DNA from: Monoplex corrugatus
Lineage: Eukaryota > Mollusca > Gastropoda > Littorinimorpha > Ranellidae
Length of the DNA: 64,000 nucleotides
NCBI GenBank assembly: GCA_030674185.1
Contig: JAPXFY010000015.1
Span: forward strand, 25,313,543 to 25,377,542
Direction of reading: 5' to 3'
Position numbers and translations under genes: made by a program. Positions 22,371 through 31,615 of the stretch are shown piece after piece; position 1 is the first letter of the stretch; each line of letters starts with the position of its first letter. A model generated the notes under the pieces. It did no database searches, was not told the DNA's origin, and was given only the letters and a program-made list of their open reading frames with translations.

Positions 22371-22756
22371 TTTTACTTTCCCTACCATTAATAAAGAGAG
22401 AGGTCATATTTGTATATGTTAAATGTCACACTTGCTGCAAAAACCTGTTCACAGTGTTTGCAGCATTTTTAGTGTATCGATCAACATTGATGCCCTGCCA
22501 TGTTCTTCTTGAAAGCGTATTTCCGTCACAGGATTATGTAAAAGAAAAAAATTCAGACAGTGGGCAATCTGTTCTACTAGGCTACAGAAAAATCGAACTT
22601 TATGCATCGATTTACTGTGATGACCGATGTTATCAGCGAAAAGAACACTAACATGAGTAGACGATGAAAGAATGATGAAATGAAAAATATCCCATCTCTT
22701 TGTATCGTTTCCACTCTTTTAAATATCAATGATTATAGGGATATCATTTGTTGTCC
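22367..22756. other. unique A/T-rich sequence
   Basis: No gene seen. Confidence 0.5.
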
Positions 22757-22867
22757 TCCTCCTCCTCCTCTTTCTCTCTCTATCTTTGCCTCTCTCCTCT
22801 TCATTACTGCTTTCTCATTTACCGTTATTCTCTCTTTCTCTGTCTCTGTCTGTCTGTCTCTCTCTCT

Positions 22868-22915
<48 letters not shown>

Positions 22916-22980
22916 GCACGCACACACACGCACACACACACGCACGCACACGCACACGCACACGCACACACACATACAGA
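22757..22980 (+). repeat. (CT)n, (CTGT)n and (CA)n/(CG) microsatellites
   Basis: A pyrimidine tract from 22757 passes into CA repeats at about 22872 with frequent CGCA steps. Confidence 0.93.
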
Positions 22981-23472
22981 ATCACATCATTCTGTGGCTT
23001 AGAAGCTTTCTGACATTTTTAGTTACTGCTAGTCATGAGGCGACTCGCCGAAAGACAATACACAGACAATAGTCAGGACGTTAAAAGAGAATCGAACGAC
23101 GACCACCTCTCTACCCAACATTCGAACCTTTGATACGACAACAATTAAACACTTGAAAAGAGGTAAGGACCATCTGTTCCCACCTCCACCCCTACCCCCA
23201 CTTCCACCCCTACCCCCACTCCGCTCTGGTCGGTTTTCCTTCGTGTTTGTCTTTATAAAATTGAAACTTCGGAGGTATCCACAAAGCTGGCTGCTTTTGT
23301 CATCACGCTGGTCGTTCTTGATGGCTCCAGTGGTTTTGTCACGTTTGTCTTACCTGTAGTCACCTGACAACCTTTGTCTTACCTGTGCGTCGTGTTGCTG
23401 TCCTTTTGTTAGTTACGAGGGTCCTCCTGGTTCCGTCTTTGGTCTGTGGTGTTCTTATGTCTGTGATGGGGA
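22981..23472. other. unique sequence with C-rich short repeat
   Basis: The run CCACCCCTACCCCCACTT is repeated about twice at 23183-23220. No gene. Confidence 0.5.
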
Positions 23473-23545
23473 CGGTTATTGTTATTGCTATTGTTGTTTA
23501 AAGCCCAGCCGACTGGGTAGAGCCATATCAGGGCTATAACCGTTT
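23473..23545 (-). mobile_element. retroposon tail with AGCCC...GGGCT module (TTTAAACAA subtype)
   Basis: The minus strand reads GGTTATAGCCCTGATATGGC, TCTACCCAGTCGGCTGGGC and TTTAAACAACAATAGCAATA. It matches the 3' ends at 44035-44093 and 63590-63655. Confidence 0.7.
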
Positions 23546-23946
23546 CGATGGAGAGAAAAAGAATGAAAGAAAGAAAGAAAGAAGAAGAAAAAAAGGAAAC
23601 GGAAAATAAAAGAGGGTTGGGGTGGTGGGGGTTCAAAATACGACTATCTACTTATCTTTTTATTCATTATCATTATGTGCATTATTAGGATTGCTGGTAC
23701 AACAAAACTGTAATATCACACATATTTTTTTCCCGAAATGAAATCGTAACAGGCAAATTTCTGCACCAAAGTAGTGCCAACCTGCTTAGTTTCTAAACAG
23801 CCAGCCATTGAATTCATCAAGAGTGCTGAAGTCAGTATGAGAAGTATACCACAGTAATCAGAGTCAGGTTGATATTGTCTTTTAAAGTGCCATCCATGAC
23901 AAAGGGTGGAGTCTTGGTGTAGTGAGATCGCTTTGAGTCCTGTTTG
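23546..23946. other. unique sequence with AAAG run
   Basis: (AAAG)n at 23568-23581. No gene. Confidence 0.5.
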
Positions 23947-23960
23947 CGCGCGCGCACACG

Positions 23961-24043
<83 letters not shown>

Positions 24044-24064
24044 GAGACACAGACAGACACACAC

Positions 24065-24104
<40 letters not shown>

Positions 24105-24162
24105 GAGACACAGACACACACGTGCACACACACACACGCGCACACACACACACACACACACA

Positions 24163-24213
<51 letters not shown>

Positions 24214-24237
24214 CACACACACACATACACACACAAA
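23947..24237 (+). repeat. long interrupted (AC)n microsatellite
   Basis: Starts with (CG)n at 23947-23955. CA blocks are separated by two similar phrases, GAGACACAGACA and AAGAGACACAGACA, which suggests internal duplication. Confidence 0.96.
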
Positions 24238-24301
24238 GATTCAGTAGTGACTGTCTCCAAGGATTTTCTTTTTCGGGAGTGAGTGAATGTGGGGAATGGG
24301 T

Positions 24302-24337
24302 GTGGAGATGGTGATGGTGGTGGTGGTGGTGGTGGTG
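24302..24337 (+). repeat. (GGT)n trinucleotide repeat
   Basis: GATGGTGATGGTGGTGGTG: about eight GGT units. Confidence 0.9.
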
Positions 24338-24910
24338 AATATTGAAAAATAAGACTCTCGGCAAGGCAAGATATAATACAAGGAATTCTCAAAACGACAA
24401 AGACCTAAACACCGTAACGGCACGTCCGAACAGCGTTATTTACACAAGACAAAGAGTCTTCGAAAGAACAATCGCGTCCACTACACTCCCGATCCTTGAT
24501 CTTTCTTAATTAAGCTCGACGAGCTACCGTTAGATGTTTGTAGGGCATTCCGACCTACTTGAGCGGTGGAAAGCAGACGGAGGATACCCGGGTGGGGGGA
24601 GGGTGGTGGAGGAGAAGACTTGAGTGTATTGCCCACGGGTGCCTGATTAAGAGAGTGGCCCTCACCTGAGACAGGTACTGAAGAGAACATTGTCTGTCTT
24701 TTCAGGTGTAAGTGCCTGTGAAATTGTCTGTTGTTCCTAGCTCAAGGTGCACAGGAAATAGATGGATTCGGTAACTTCCGACCAAGAGCACAGAGCGAGA
24801 CAGAACCGTGAACGAGTATGATTCAGTGAACGATAGTAGAAGCGAATGAGGGGGGGGGGGGGGGAGAGGGAGAGAGAGAGTGAGAGAGGGAGAATGACTG
24901 AGATTGAACA
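24338..24910. other. unique sequence with G and GA tracts
   Basis: Poly-G with GA repeats at 24849-24895. No gene. Confidence 0.5.
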
Positions 24911-25093
24911 CGACGGGTGCGTCGGTATTTTAGGGGATAAGACGTCAGACTAACAATCAGAGGGTCTGAGTTCGATCCTGCCTGATGGCTGAAAGGTGGA
25001 CACAACTTTTCCGGACTCCCAGGCCAACGTGTGCTCCGGCCTGTCAGTCTGTCAGTGCCTTAACCCCTTCGCATGTGAACGCAGAACACACAG
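24911..25093 (+). mobile_element. tRNA-headed SINE, family A, 3'-truncated
   Basis: Opens CGACGGGTGCGTCGGTATTT. The B box GAGTTCGATCCTGCC lies at 24969-24983. The body has GGCTGAAAGGTGGACACAAC, CCGGACTCCCAGGCCAACGT, CAGTGCCTTAACCCCTTCGC and ATGTGAACGCAGAACA. It stops before the AAAGATCCTGT block and abuts a CA/GT microsatellite region. Confidence 0.75.
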
Positions 25094-25137
25094 CCCCCTA
25101 CACACACTATACATACACTTAGATAGATAGATATACA

Positions 25138-25146
25138 TATTGTGTG

Positions 25147-25219
<73 letters not shown>

Positions 25220-25348
25220 TGTGTGTGTGTGTGTGTGGCGACAGCAGAAGAGCATCCAGGACCCAGGAGTCAAGGGCCGAAACACTTGCTTGACGGGGTT
25301 GCTCCTCTGAGGATCTTCTTCTGTACGGCTGTCCCCAGAGTTTGTTAC

Positions 25349-25424
<76 letters not shown>

Positions 25425-25489
25425 TTTGTTTGTCAATTTCATTTAATATCTGTCCGCAGAATGTGATATTAGACTATAGGTGTGTGTGT

Positions 25490-25558
<69 letters not shown>

Positions 25559-25605
25559 CAATTTCATTTAATGTCTGTCCGCATAATGTGATATTAGACG
25601 ATAAT

Positions 25606-25672
<67 letters not shown>
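25138..25672 (+). repeat. four (TG)n arrays with a duplicated core
   Basis: TG arrays lie at about 25138-25242, 25352-25427, 25483-25557 and 25606-25673. Between the last three sits a core present twice (25430-25472 and 25557-25600): CAATTTCATTTAATNTCTGT, CCGCANAATGTGATATTAGA. The unit of core plus (TG)n is therefore tandemly duplicated, and the core resembles the reverse complement of those at 2886 and 7247. Confidence 0.93.
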
Positions 25673-25673
<1 letters not shown>

Positions 25674-25676
<3 letters not shown>

Positions 25677-26310
25677 CATATACATATGTGTATGTGCCGT
25701 GTTATTGTTTTTATTCATTAATAATATGATATAATGATATTAGAATTAAATTATTAATATGATTTCATGACATTACAATGGAAGTTTGAAGTATTATCAC
25801 AGTATTTACGAATGAACGAATTTCGAAAAAAAAAATTCTTAGTTACAGATATGTTTCAGACTGCTATGGCCCAAAACTTAAGCCACATAAATTCAAACGT
25901 GTCCATTAATGTTTGTCCGTGTATCGGTGTAGGGGAGAGACAGGAAGATAGGCAAGGAATGAAAACAGACAAGACAAGACTAAAAGACGCGACAGACAAT
26001 GGAAGGGAAGGGGATGGACACATTGAAAAAAAATCTAAAGATCTTTGTCTGCGTGTCAGGAAGAATGTCTCACCAGCCGACACAGAAAAAGAGTTGTATC
26101 CAAAAGACGGACTTCCACAGAAGACACGAATAGACAAGAGAACAAATGGACAGATAGTTTCCTTTCAATTGACAGATAAAAGTACCATGTAATAACAATT
26201 TCTTCAGCTGGTCGTCTTCCAACATAATGACGCACGTGCCTACGCCTTCCCCTCTCCTCCCTCGTCTGTCTGTCGAAATGAATATTTTCATGAACCGACT
26301 TATCAATACA
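25674..26310. other. unique sequence
   Basis: Very A/T-rich (TAATATGAT) at 25700-25780. A 141-codon plus frame (25767-26192) overlaps minus frames of similar length and has no domain. Not called coding. Confidence 0.4.
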
Positions 26311-26463
26311 ACCAGACAAGACAGGCGTAAATTTTCGGCCAACTGGCCTTTCTCGAGCGTTAATGTGAAATCACAAACGAACAAACACCAAATACAAAAA
26401 TTAGGAGAAAAAGACTGAAACTTCCCTGCTGCTTCGTCCAGTGGGAGAAAAGGACTAGAATGA
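26311..26463 (-). mobile_element. hairpin element, minus-strand copy
   Basis: Near-identical over about 150 bp to 58067-58203: GACAAGACAGGCG, AAATTTTCGGCCAACTGGCC (hairpin), CAAACACCAAATACAAAAAT, TAGGAGAAAAA and GTCCAGTGGGAGAAAAGGAC. On the minus strand the motif reads GAAAGGCCAGTTGGCCGAAA. Confidence 0.75.
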
Positions 26464-26500
26464 AATCATAATGTGTATGTGAGTTTTTGATCTTAAATCT

Positions 26501-26640
26501 ACGCTTGACAAAGGCCAGTTGGCCGAAAATTTGCACCTGTATATTCTGGTTATATTAAATACGCGTTCCGATTATATTTTTTCGTGTTTTTCTGGTTCCT
26601 GTTTGCTTGAACGCGGGCAGTCGCACTTGTTTTGGAATAC
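26501..26640 (+). mobile_element. hairpin element, plus-strand copy
   Basis: ACGCTTGACAAAGGCCAGTT then GGCCGAAAATTTGCACCTGT. It continues with CGCGTTCCGATTATATTTTT, TTTTCTGGTTCCTGTTTGC and GAACGCGGGCAGTCGCACTT, which align to the minus-strand sequence at 57970-58060. It forms a head-to-head pair with 26311-26463. Confidence 0.75.
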
Positions 26641-27109
26641 TTATCGCTGGCTGGCTGGCTGTCACTGTCTTGTTTCTCTCTGTCTTTCTGAATCTGTAAC
26701 TCTTCCCCCTCCTCCCCTCTCTGTCCTCTCTTTTCAGTCTCACGTATTCAGGAGCTTTCCCCCTGGCACACACTCCCAGAAAACACGCAAGAATATCTAA
26801 GTTTCACAATATTTAAGAAGAGTTACAGAACACGTCTGAATTAATTAGCTGTAATCACAATCAGATAGATCTGTAACATAAGTTTACAGCAATCAAAATA
26901 GTTAATATGAAAGGTGATTAAAATACGTAATTTATAATGTTAATGTTACTGATAACAGATGTTTCAACTGCTGAAATATTCATTCTGATTCATAAACAAT
27001 TGTGTGTAGTTTTAGTTTCCTTTCTAATAAAGGAAATAAAGAAAGCACATATTCACTGCATATTTCACAAACTTGTCAATAAAATCTTGACTGGTTCCTA
27101 CTCTTGTTC
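26641..27109. other. unique sequence
   Basis: GGCTGGCTGG run near 26650; A/T-rich after 26800. No gene. Confidence 0.5.
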
Positions 27110-27122
27110 TTCTTCTTCTTCT

Positions 27123-27161
<39 letters not shown>

Positions 27162-27162
27162 A
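27110..27162 (+). repeat. (CTT)n(CT)n tract
   Basis: CTT units pass into CT. Confidence 0.9.
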
Positions 27163-27476
27163 ATCTACCTCCCCCCCGTCCCCCTCCAGAAACACGTCAG
27201 ACCGCGTAATTTTGTCTCTAGATAAATCAGCCATGACACTGAAGACACAGAAAGCAAAAGAAAAGGCACAAAGAAAGGAAAACAGCAGTACGCACTGGGA
27301 CACAAGTCAGTGTCACTCGTGACCAATATTTGGACAGGTGAAAAACAGAGAGAGAAAGATAATGAGGTCTCTGGGGCCTGTTTCGTTGCCTCCCGTATGT
27401 CAAGTTTCTGTCACATCCAGATTCGTTTCGGGTTTGGTAAAGCCACCCCCCTAGCCCTCCACCTACCTCTCTCTCA
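27163..27476. other. unique sequence
   Basis: No gene or dispersed repeat recognised. Confidence 0.5.
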
Positions 27477-27484
27477 AACACGCA

Positions 27485-27516
<32 letters not shown>

Positions 27517-27600
27517 CACACGCATGCACACACTCACACACACACACGCACACGCACACATACACACACACATGCCCACATACATATATACATACACATA
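27477..27600 (+). repeat. (CACG)n/(CA)n microsatellite
   Basis: CGCA units at 27480-27504, then CA with ATGC, ACTC and ATAC interruptions. Confidence 0.93.
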
Positions 27601-27720
27601 ATGGGAGCAAACAAGTCCAAATGATAAGTGATGTCAATGTGAAGGCTTCTCTCATTGTTCAGCGACACGAGAGAAAAATGACTAGGCTGCCTTGTGTTTG
27701 ATACCACTGTGTGAACAGAT

Positions 27721-27721
<1 letters not shown>

Positions 27722-27805
<84 letters not shown>
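27722..27805 (+). repeat. (AG)n microsatellite at a SINE tail
   Basis: About 38 AG units with one AGGAG break. It directly abuts the 3' end of the minus-strand SINE at 27806. Confidence 0.95.
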
Positions 27806-27988
27806 GAGTTCAGTTTTACGTCAGCATTACCTCAGGTGATTTGGCCGACGGGGATATCCCTGGGAAGAGGGAGAAGAATGTTCCGAGTAGCAGTTAGAGG
27901 ACTAGTTTAATATAGTGTACCCCAGATTTGAACCCAGAACAGTGGCATGTAAATTCATGCTCAACCAAATGATCAGCTGAGGCCGCCA
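27806..27988 (-). mobile_element. tRNA-derived SINE, family B, about 183 bp
   Basis: The minus strand starts GGCGGCCTCAGCTGATCATT, then TGGTTGAGCATGAATTTACA (A-box-like) and CTGTTCTGGGTTCAAATCTG (B box). It ends GCTGACGTAAAACTGAACTC, followed by (CT)n. The A-to-B spacing fits a tRNA, but no aminoacyl stem closes, so this is a SINE and not a tRNA gene. Confidence 0.6.
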
Positions 27989-28010
27989 AAAACATTCATC
28001 TGTCAAAATC

Positions 28011-28241
28011 GAGAGAGAGAGAAAGAGAGAGATAGAGAGAGAGCGGACTGAGACTTGAGATGTTTCATTGGACCACTTACAAACCACACATAAAACAAAT
28101 ATTACGCACAACAAAACAGACAACAAACGTACATAACAACCACAGTACAGAGAGAACAGTTAAACATGTTCGGAAATAAAGGGGGAGGGGGGGAGACAGA
28201 CAGACAGACAGACAGAGAGAGAGAGATAGAGATAGACAGAC

Positions 28242-28272
<31 letters not shown>
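28011..28272 (+). repeat. (GA)n and (CAGA)n microsatellites
   Basis: GA tract at 28011-28044. Poly-G, CAGA, GATA and GA tract at 28181-28272. About 135 bp of unique sequence between. Confidence 0.9.
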
Positions 28273-29430
28273 TGTGTGGGTCGGATATGTCTGGTAGCTT
28301 GTGAAATTACAAAACAGAGAGTGTGTACGTGGGAGGGGCTCATGCACGAACAATAAAAAAGTGCTTACCTGTCGGTGTAGTCAATTGCACAGTGGCAGAG
28401 GAAGAGACATGACAGTTATGAGAAAATAATCGAATCAAATCAAGTCAGTGACGGATTATGTATCTGTTTGGAAAGGCATACGGACATTTACCGTTTTTTT
28501 CTTTTCTCTCTCTAACGTTTGGAAGTTTGCAGTTTAATCTTTTCATCTGCTAGTTGATACATTTTTCTAATCTAAAATCATAGAAAAGAGTAACAGTAAG
28601 CAACTACGTCTTGAAATTACATAATTCTTAAGTGATGTTTCTGGACTCTGTTATCAATAAGTTGTGATGGTCATGAGCACGGTCATAGGATTTGAATCTC
28701 ATTTTAAGTTCAGTATTTCAGTCAAAACAATGTTTTAGCCAGGATGGCACTTAAAAGCGTAGGCTCACCTGAGAAGATTACGACCATTATTGTCAAAACT
28801 GTCCGCTGTACGGCAGCTCTTTTAGGTACGTCGTTTCTTAAGTAGTCATCAACACGGTAAGTGTGTGTTCTTCCCGAGAGTAATGACATTAGAACATGTT
28901 ATAGTAATTAAAGCAATTTCTAAGTGTAGGCTACACGGATCTTAGATATAATAGAAACCGCCATTATCATTTAGATCTGTATTCTCTTAGATAATCAGTT
29001 GTTGTGCGTAGTTTTTTTTAGTTTTTTTTTATTGTCTGTGATATTGCTGTTTCATTGTGTTATACATTTTCCGTTCAAAAAGTATTATCGTTTACATACA
29101 ACAACTGAAGTTTAAGTTATGTCGAATGGGCCTTACAGTTTTCTCTTGCCTAATCGTGGTTTTGTTTATGATTGTTATTTATTTTGCTTCTGATTGTTTC
29201 TTATTATCATCATCGCATTTGTTATTGTTGCTTATTCTATTCATTTATTTGTTTATTTTTCTTTCCCGATTAAATATAAAGTTTTATGAAACTTTCTCCT
29301 GCATTGGGATTACAGTTGTTTAAATTTCTTATTTACACACATAGTTTCTGTCTATCCATCTTTAAGGAATGAACAGCATTCACCGACTTTTCATTCATTT
29401 ACATACTTTTAATTTTGATTCTGTGCTCTC
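28273..29430. other. unique A/T-rich sequence
   Basis: No repeat family or long frame. TGCTTACCTGTCGGTGTAG at 28362-28380 looks like a splice donor on the minus strand but no matching exon is evident. Confidence 0.45.
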
Positions 29431-29994
29431 CTACAGGCTAATGCAACTAACAATTGAACTTCTGACAGTGCTGGCCACAGGTAACAAGACAGAATCGCCA
29501 TCCTCAATACTCATCTTCAGCATGGAATGCTGTGGTCTGGCATTATCCCCTCGGGGTTTGTCCAGCATTTCACACACTGTTGCACAACAACGCCTGGCGT
29601 GAAAAAGGCCTAGTGTCCTCCTGCCGGCTGCGAGGATTCCCCCCATGCAAACATGTGTCGTCCTCCATGCGATTAATGGAAGATGCGTGTAAGAGACGGA
29701 AAATGATAGCGCTATTAATCGGCGCTTCCGGGACGCGTTTGTCCCCAGTGGATTATTGCCCTTATTTACGCGAGAGGGCTGAGAGGTTTGTTGCGAAGGG
29801 CCGGAGAGTTGTCTTTTCTTTGTGGGTTTTAACCCGGGATCGATGTTTTGAGGGTTTTAAGCGTGTGTTGCATTGTTTGTTTGTGCATTTTGCCTTTTTG
29901 AAATGGGGAGCAGGGGTGGGGTGGGGTGGGGAGTTGATTTGGATAAACTTTCCGTGTGTATGTGTGTGTACATTAACACAGTATGAGTTTTCCG
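29431..29994. promoter_or_regulatory. candidate regulatory island
   Basis: A unique, mixed-composition block. At 29638-29790 it is dense in developmental transcription-factor-type motifs: ATGCAAAC (29645), CGATTAATGG (29669), GCTATTAATCGG (29712), TTATTGCCCTTATTTACGCG (29754). A 156-codon frame crosses it without any recognisable domain. Enhancer function is inference from motif content only. Confidence 0.3.
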
Positions 29995-30069
29995 GTCAAT
30001 AGCGACATCAAAATGAAAAACTGAATATTGATTTTCTAAATCTCGTTAAAACGGATTCTCTTAACCCGA

Positions 30070-30071
<2 letters not shown>
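29995..30071 (+). repeat. 80-bp dispersed direct repeat, copy 1
   Basis: GTCAATAGCGACATCAAAAT, AACTGAATATTGATT, CGGATTCTCTTAACCCGATC. Copy 2 is at 33040-33120 with roughly 85-90% identity by eye. Confidence 0.8.

Positions 30072-30143
<72 letters not shown>
30072..30143 (+). repeat. (CT)n microsatellite
   Basis: CT units with one CTCCTC break. The LINE fragment begins immediately after it. Confidence 0.95.
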
Positions 30144-30144
<1 letters not shown>

Positions 30145-30655
30145 GCAGATTTCTGAATTCGTAGAAGTATTACAACTATGTCTAAACCAAGTATCCGAAT
30201 GGTTTAATGCGAATCATATACAGATCAATCCTGCGAAAACAAGATCAGTTGTAATAATAGGTCGCCAAAAACACCAACTTTCAAAACTAGATCTTTGCTT
30301 AACTTTAGATGGTGTAATTATAGAGCAAATTTCTGAGCACCGTGTACATGTATAGACGAAAAACTTGCATGGGAAGTCCACATTGATCATCCCAGTAACA
30401 CTCTGTCTAAGAAGCTATTTCTTCTTAGTAAACTCTCATATATTATCAACACTGAAGCAAAAAAGCTATTTTACATGGCCCATATCAAATCCCATATTGA
30501 CAGTGAAGCTCAGTTGGAAAAAAAAAATCATTCCCTGCACAGGAAATGCACTAATAACTGACAGCTCCCCATCTACAGACCAAAAATTTAAAAAGATGGG
30601 GAAGATTACCACTCAAAAATAAACTTAAGTACAAAAAAACAAAAAACAAAACAAA
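30144..30655 (+). pseudogene. CR1/Jockey-like LINE reverse transcriptase remnant, part 1
   Basis: From 30146 one frame reads QISEFVEVLQLCLNQVSEWF, then NANHIQINPAKTRSVVIIG and LCLTLDGVIIEQISEH. After a frameshift near 30350, the next frame reads DEKLAWEVHIDHPSNTLSK, KLFLLSKLSYIINTEAKKLF and YMAHIKSHIDSEAQ, to a TGA at 30559. A last shift gives STDQKFKKMG at 30581. This is the reverse transcriptase C-terminal and thumb region that follows the catalytic YADD box. The box is absent because the fragment starts at the (CT)n tract. It normally copies element RNA during target-primed insertion; here it is frameshifted and dead. Confidence 0.85.
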
Positions 30656-30705
30656 ACAAAAACGAAAACAACATACAAACGTTCAAAATTACACAGATCC
30701 TCTCC
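30656..30705 (+). repeat. A-rich junction, (AAAAC)n
   Basis: AAAACAAAACAAAACAAAAA joins the LINE remnant to the inserted segment. Confidence 0.6.
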
Positions 30706-30830
30706 AAAACATGGACAGCCCCTTTTGCTTGGAAGCTTGGGAGGTGATTGTACAGAGAGTGGTGAGGCATTCGTGCTCTGGGTCCCATCCAGCACCCTCG
30801 GGTGTTTCTTGTTAAGTTTGACTTGTGGCT
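30706..30830 (+). repeat. dispersed repeat 'GACAGCCCC', copy 1
   Basis: ACATGGACAGCCCCTTTTGC, GAAGCTTGGGAGGTGATTGT, GAGAGTGGTGAGGCATTCGT, GGTCCCATCCAGCACCCTCG. It matches 31245-31437 (plus) and 43391-43550 (minus). Compared with those it lacks the ATGAAATGGCT segment. Confidence 0.8.
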
Positions 30831-31244
30831 TGGCCGCTGACTTCAGGAATCAGGCCTGATGACTGCAGGGAAAGTCCTGCTGGCAGCTCGGAAAGACGGC
30901 AAACTTGTCATCACTTTGGGGATTTGTCAGACCAAGCTGAACAACAAAATGGGCCGTGTCTAGAGCATTCATGCCTGGCCATTTTCGCGGCCTTTCGAAC
31001 GCACACCCTGTGGTTGTAGTAAAGCAACGGTGAGAGTTTCCGACTGTTAACAGTCGAGACTAATGTAAGGGGAACAGAGCTGGCAGCTATGCGAACTGCC
31101 GGCTGCGCGAGCTGTCTAATAGAGAGATGAAGGCCCAGAATAAGCCAAAAGATGGCTCTTCCATTCTCTCTTGGTCCGGTAGCTGGGCTGGACCTGGTTG
31201 GTGCGCGTTGTGTTGTTATGTCCGGGGATTTGTCATCTCCCCCC
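30831..31244. other. insert inside the split LINE, GC-moderate unique sequence
   Basis: Lies between two direct copies of the GACAGCCCC repeat and interrupts the LINE. Frames of 64 codons (plus) and 111 codons (minus) have no recognisable content. TAATAGAGAGATGAAGGCC and CCGACTGTTAACAGTCG (a palindrome near 31039) stand out. Confidence 0.5.
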
Positions 31245-31437
31245 ACATTGCCATTTGATGACTGGATCCGAATGGGTCATGCAACGCATTGACAGCCCCT
31301 CTTTGCTTGATGAAATGGCTGTGGCTATCGTTGGGAGCTTGGGAGATGATTGTCAGGAGAGTGGTGAGGCATTGCTTCTCTAGGCCCCATCCAACACCCT
31401 CGGTTGTTACTCTGGTTAAATTTGTTAACCAAGCCAA
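31245..31437 (+). repeat. dispersed repeat 'GACAGCCCC', copy 2
   Basis: GGGTCATGCAACGCATTGAC, AGCCCCTCTTTGCTTGATGA, AATGGCTGTGGCTATCGTTG, GAGAGTGGTGAGGCATTGCT, CCATCCAACACCCTCGGTTG, ending TTAAATTTGTTAACC. It agrees over its whole length with the inverted copy at 43391-43550. Confidence 0.85.
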
Positions 31438-31615
31438 ATACCCTATACAAATTCAAGATATAACCTGTATTTTCCAAGACCAAATTTAGACATTCAAAAC
31501 AAGCATCTCCTTTTCTGGTAAGTACCTTTCGAATACATTGCCCACCAACATCAAGTCACGTACATTGCTAAACAGCTTTAAACGAAAGCGTAAAAGATAT
31601 CTGCTTGAAATGTAG
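31438..31615 (+). pseudogene. CR1/Jockey-like LINE ORF2 C-terminus, part 2
   Basis: After a one-base shift near 31485 (PRPNLDI) the frame reads TFKTSISFSGKYLSNTLPTN, IKSRTLLNSFKRKRKRYLLE and M, to a TAG at 31613. This is the usual end of such ORF2 proteins and continues the remnant at 30144-30655, from which it is separated by about 0.78 kb. Roughly 50-80 codons of the expected protein between the parts are missing (estimate). Confidence 0.85.

Noticed and set aside
27806..27988. tRNA gene on the minus strand
   Set aside because: A and B boxes are present but no acceptor stem closes and the sequence extends as a SINE body ending in (CT)n. The same reasoning applies to 63773-63836, 24911-24990 and 21180-21245.
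28360..28400. U1-like (GCTTACCTGTCGG) or U4-like (TTGCACAGTGGCAG) snRNA
   Set aside because: Only about 15 bases match in each case and no stem-loops or Sm site follow; more likely chance or a stray splice-donor-like motif.
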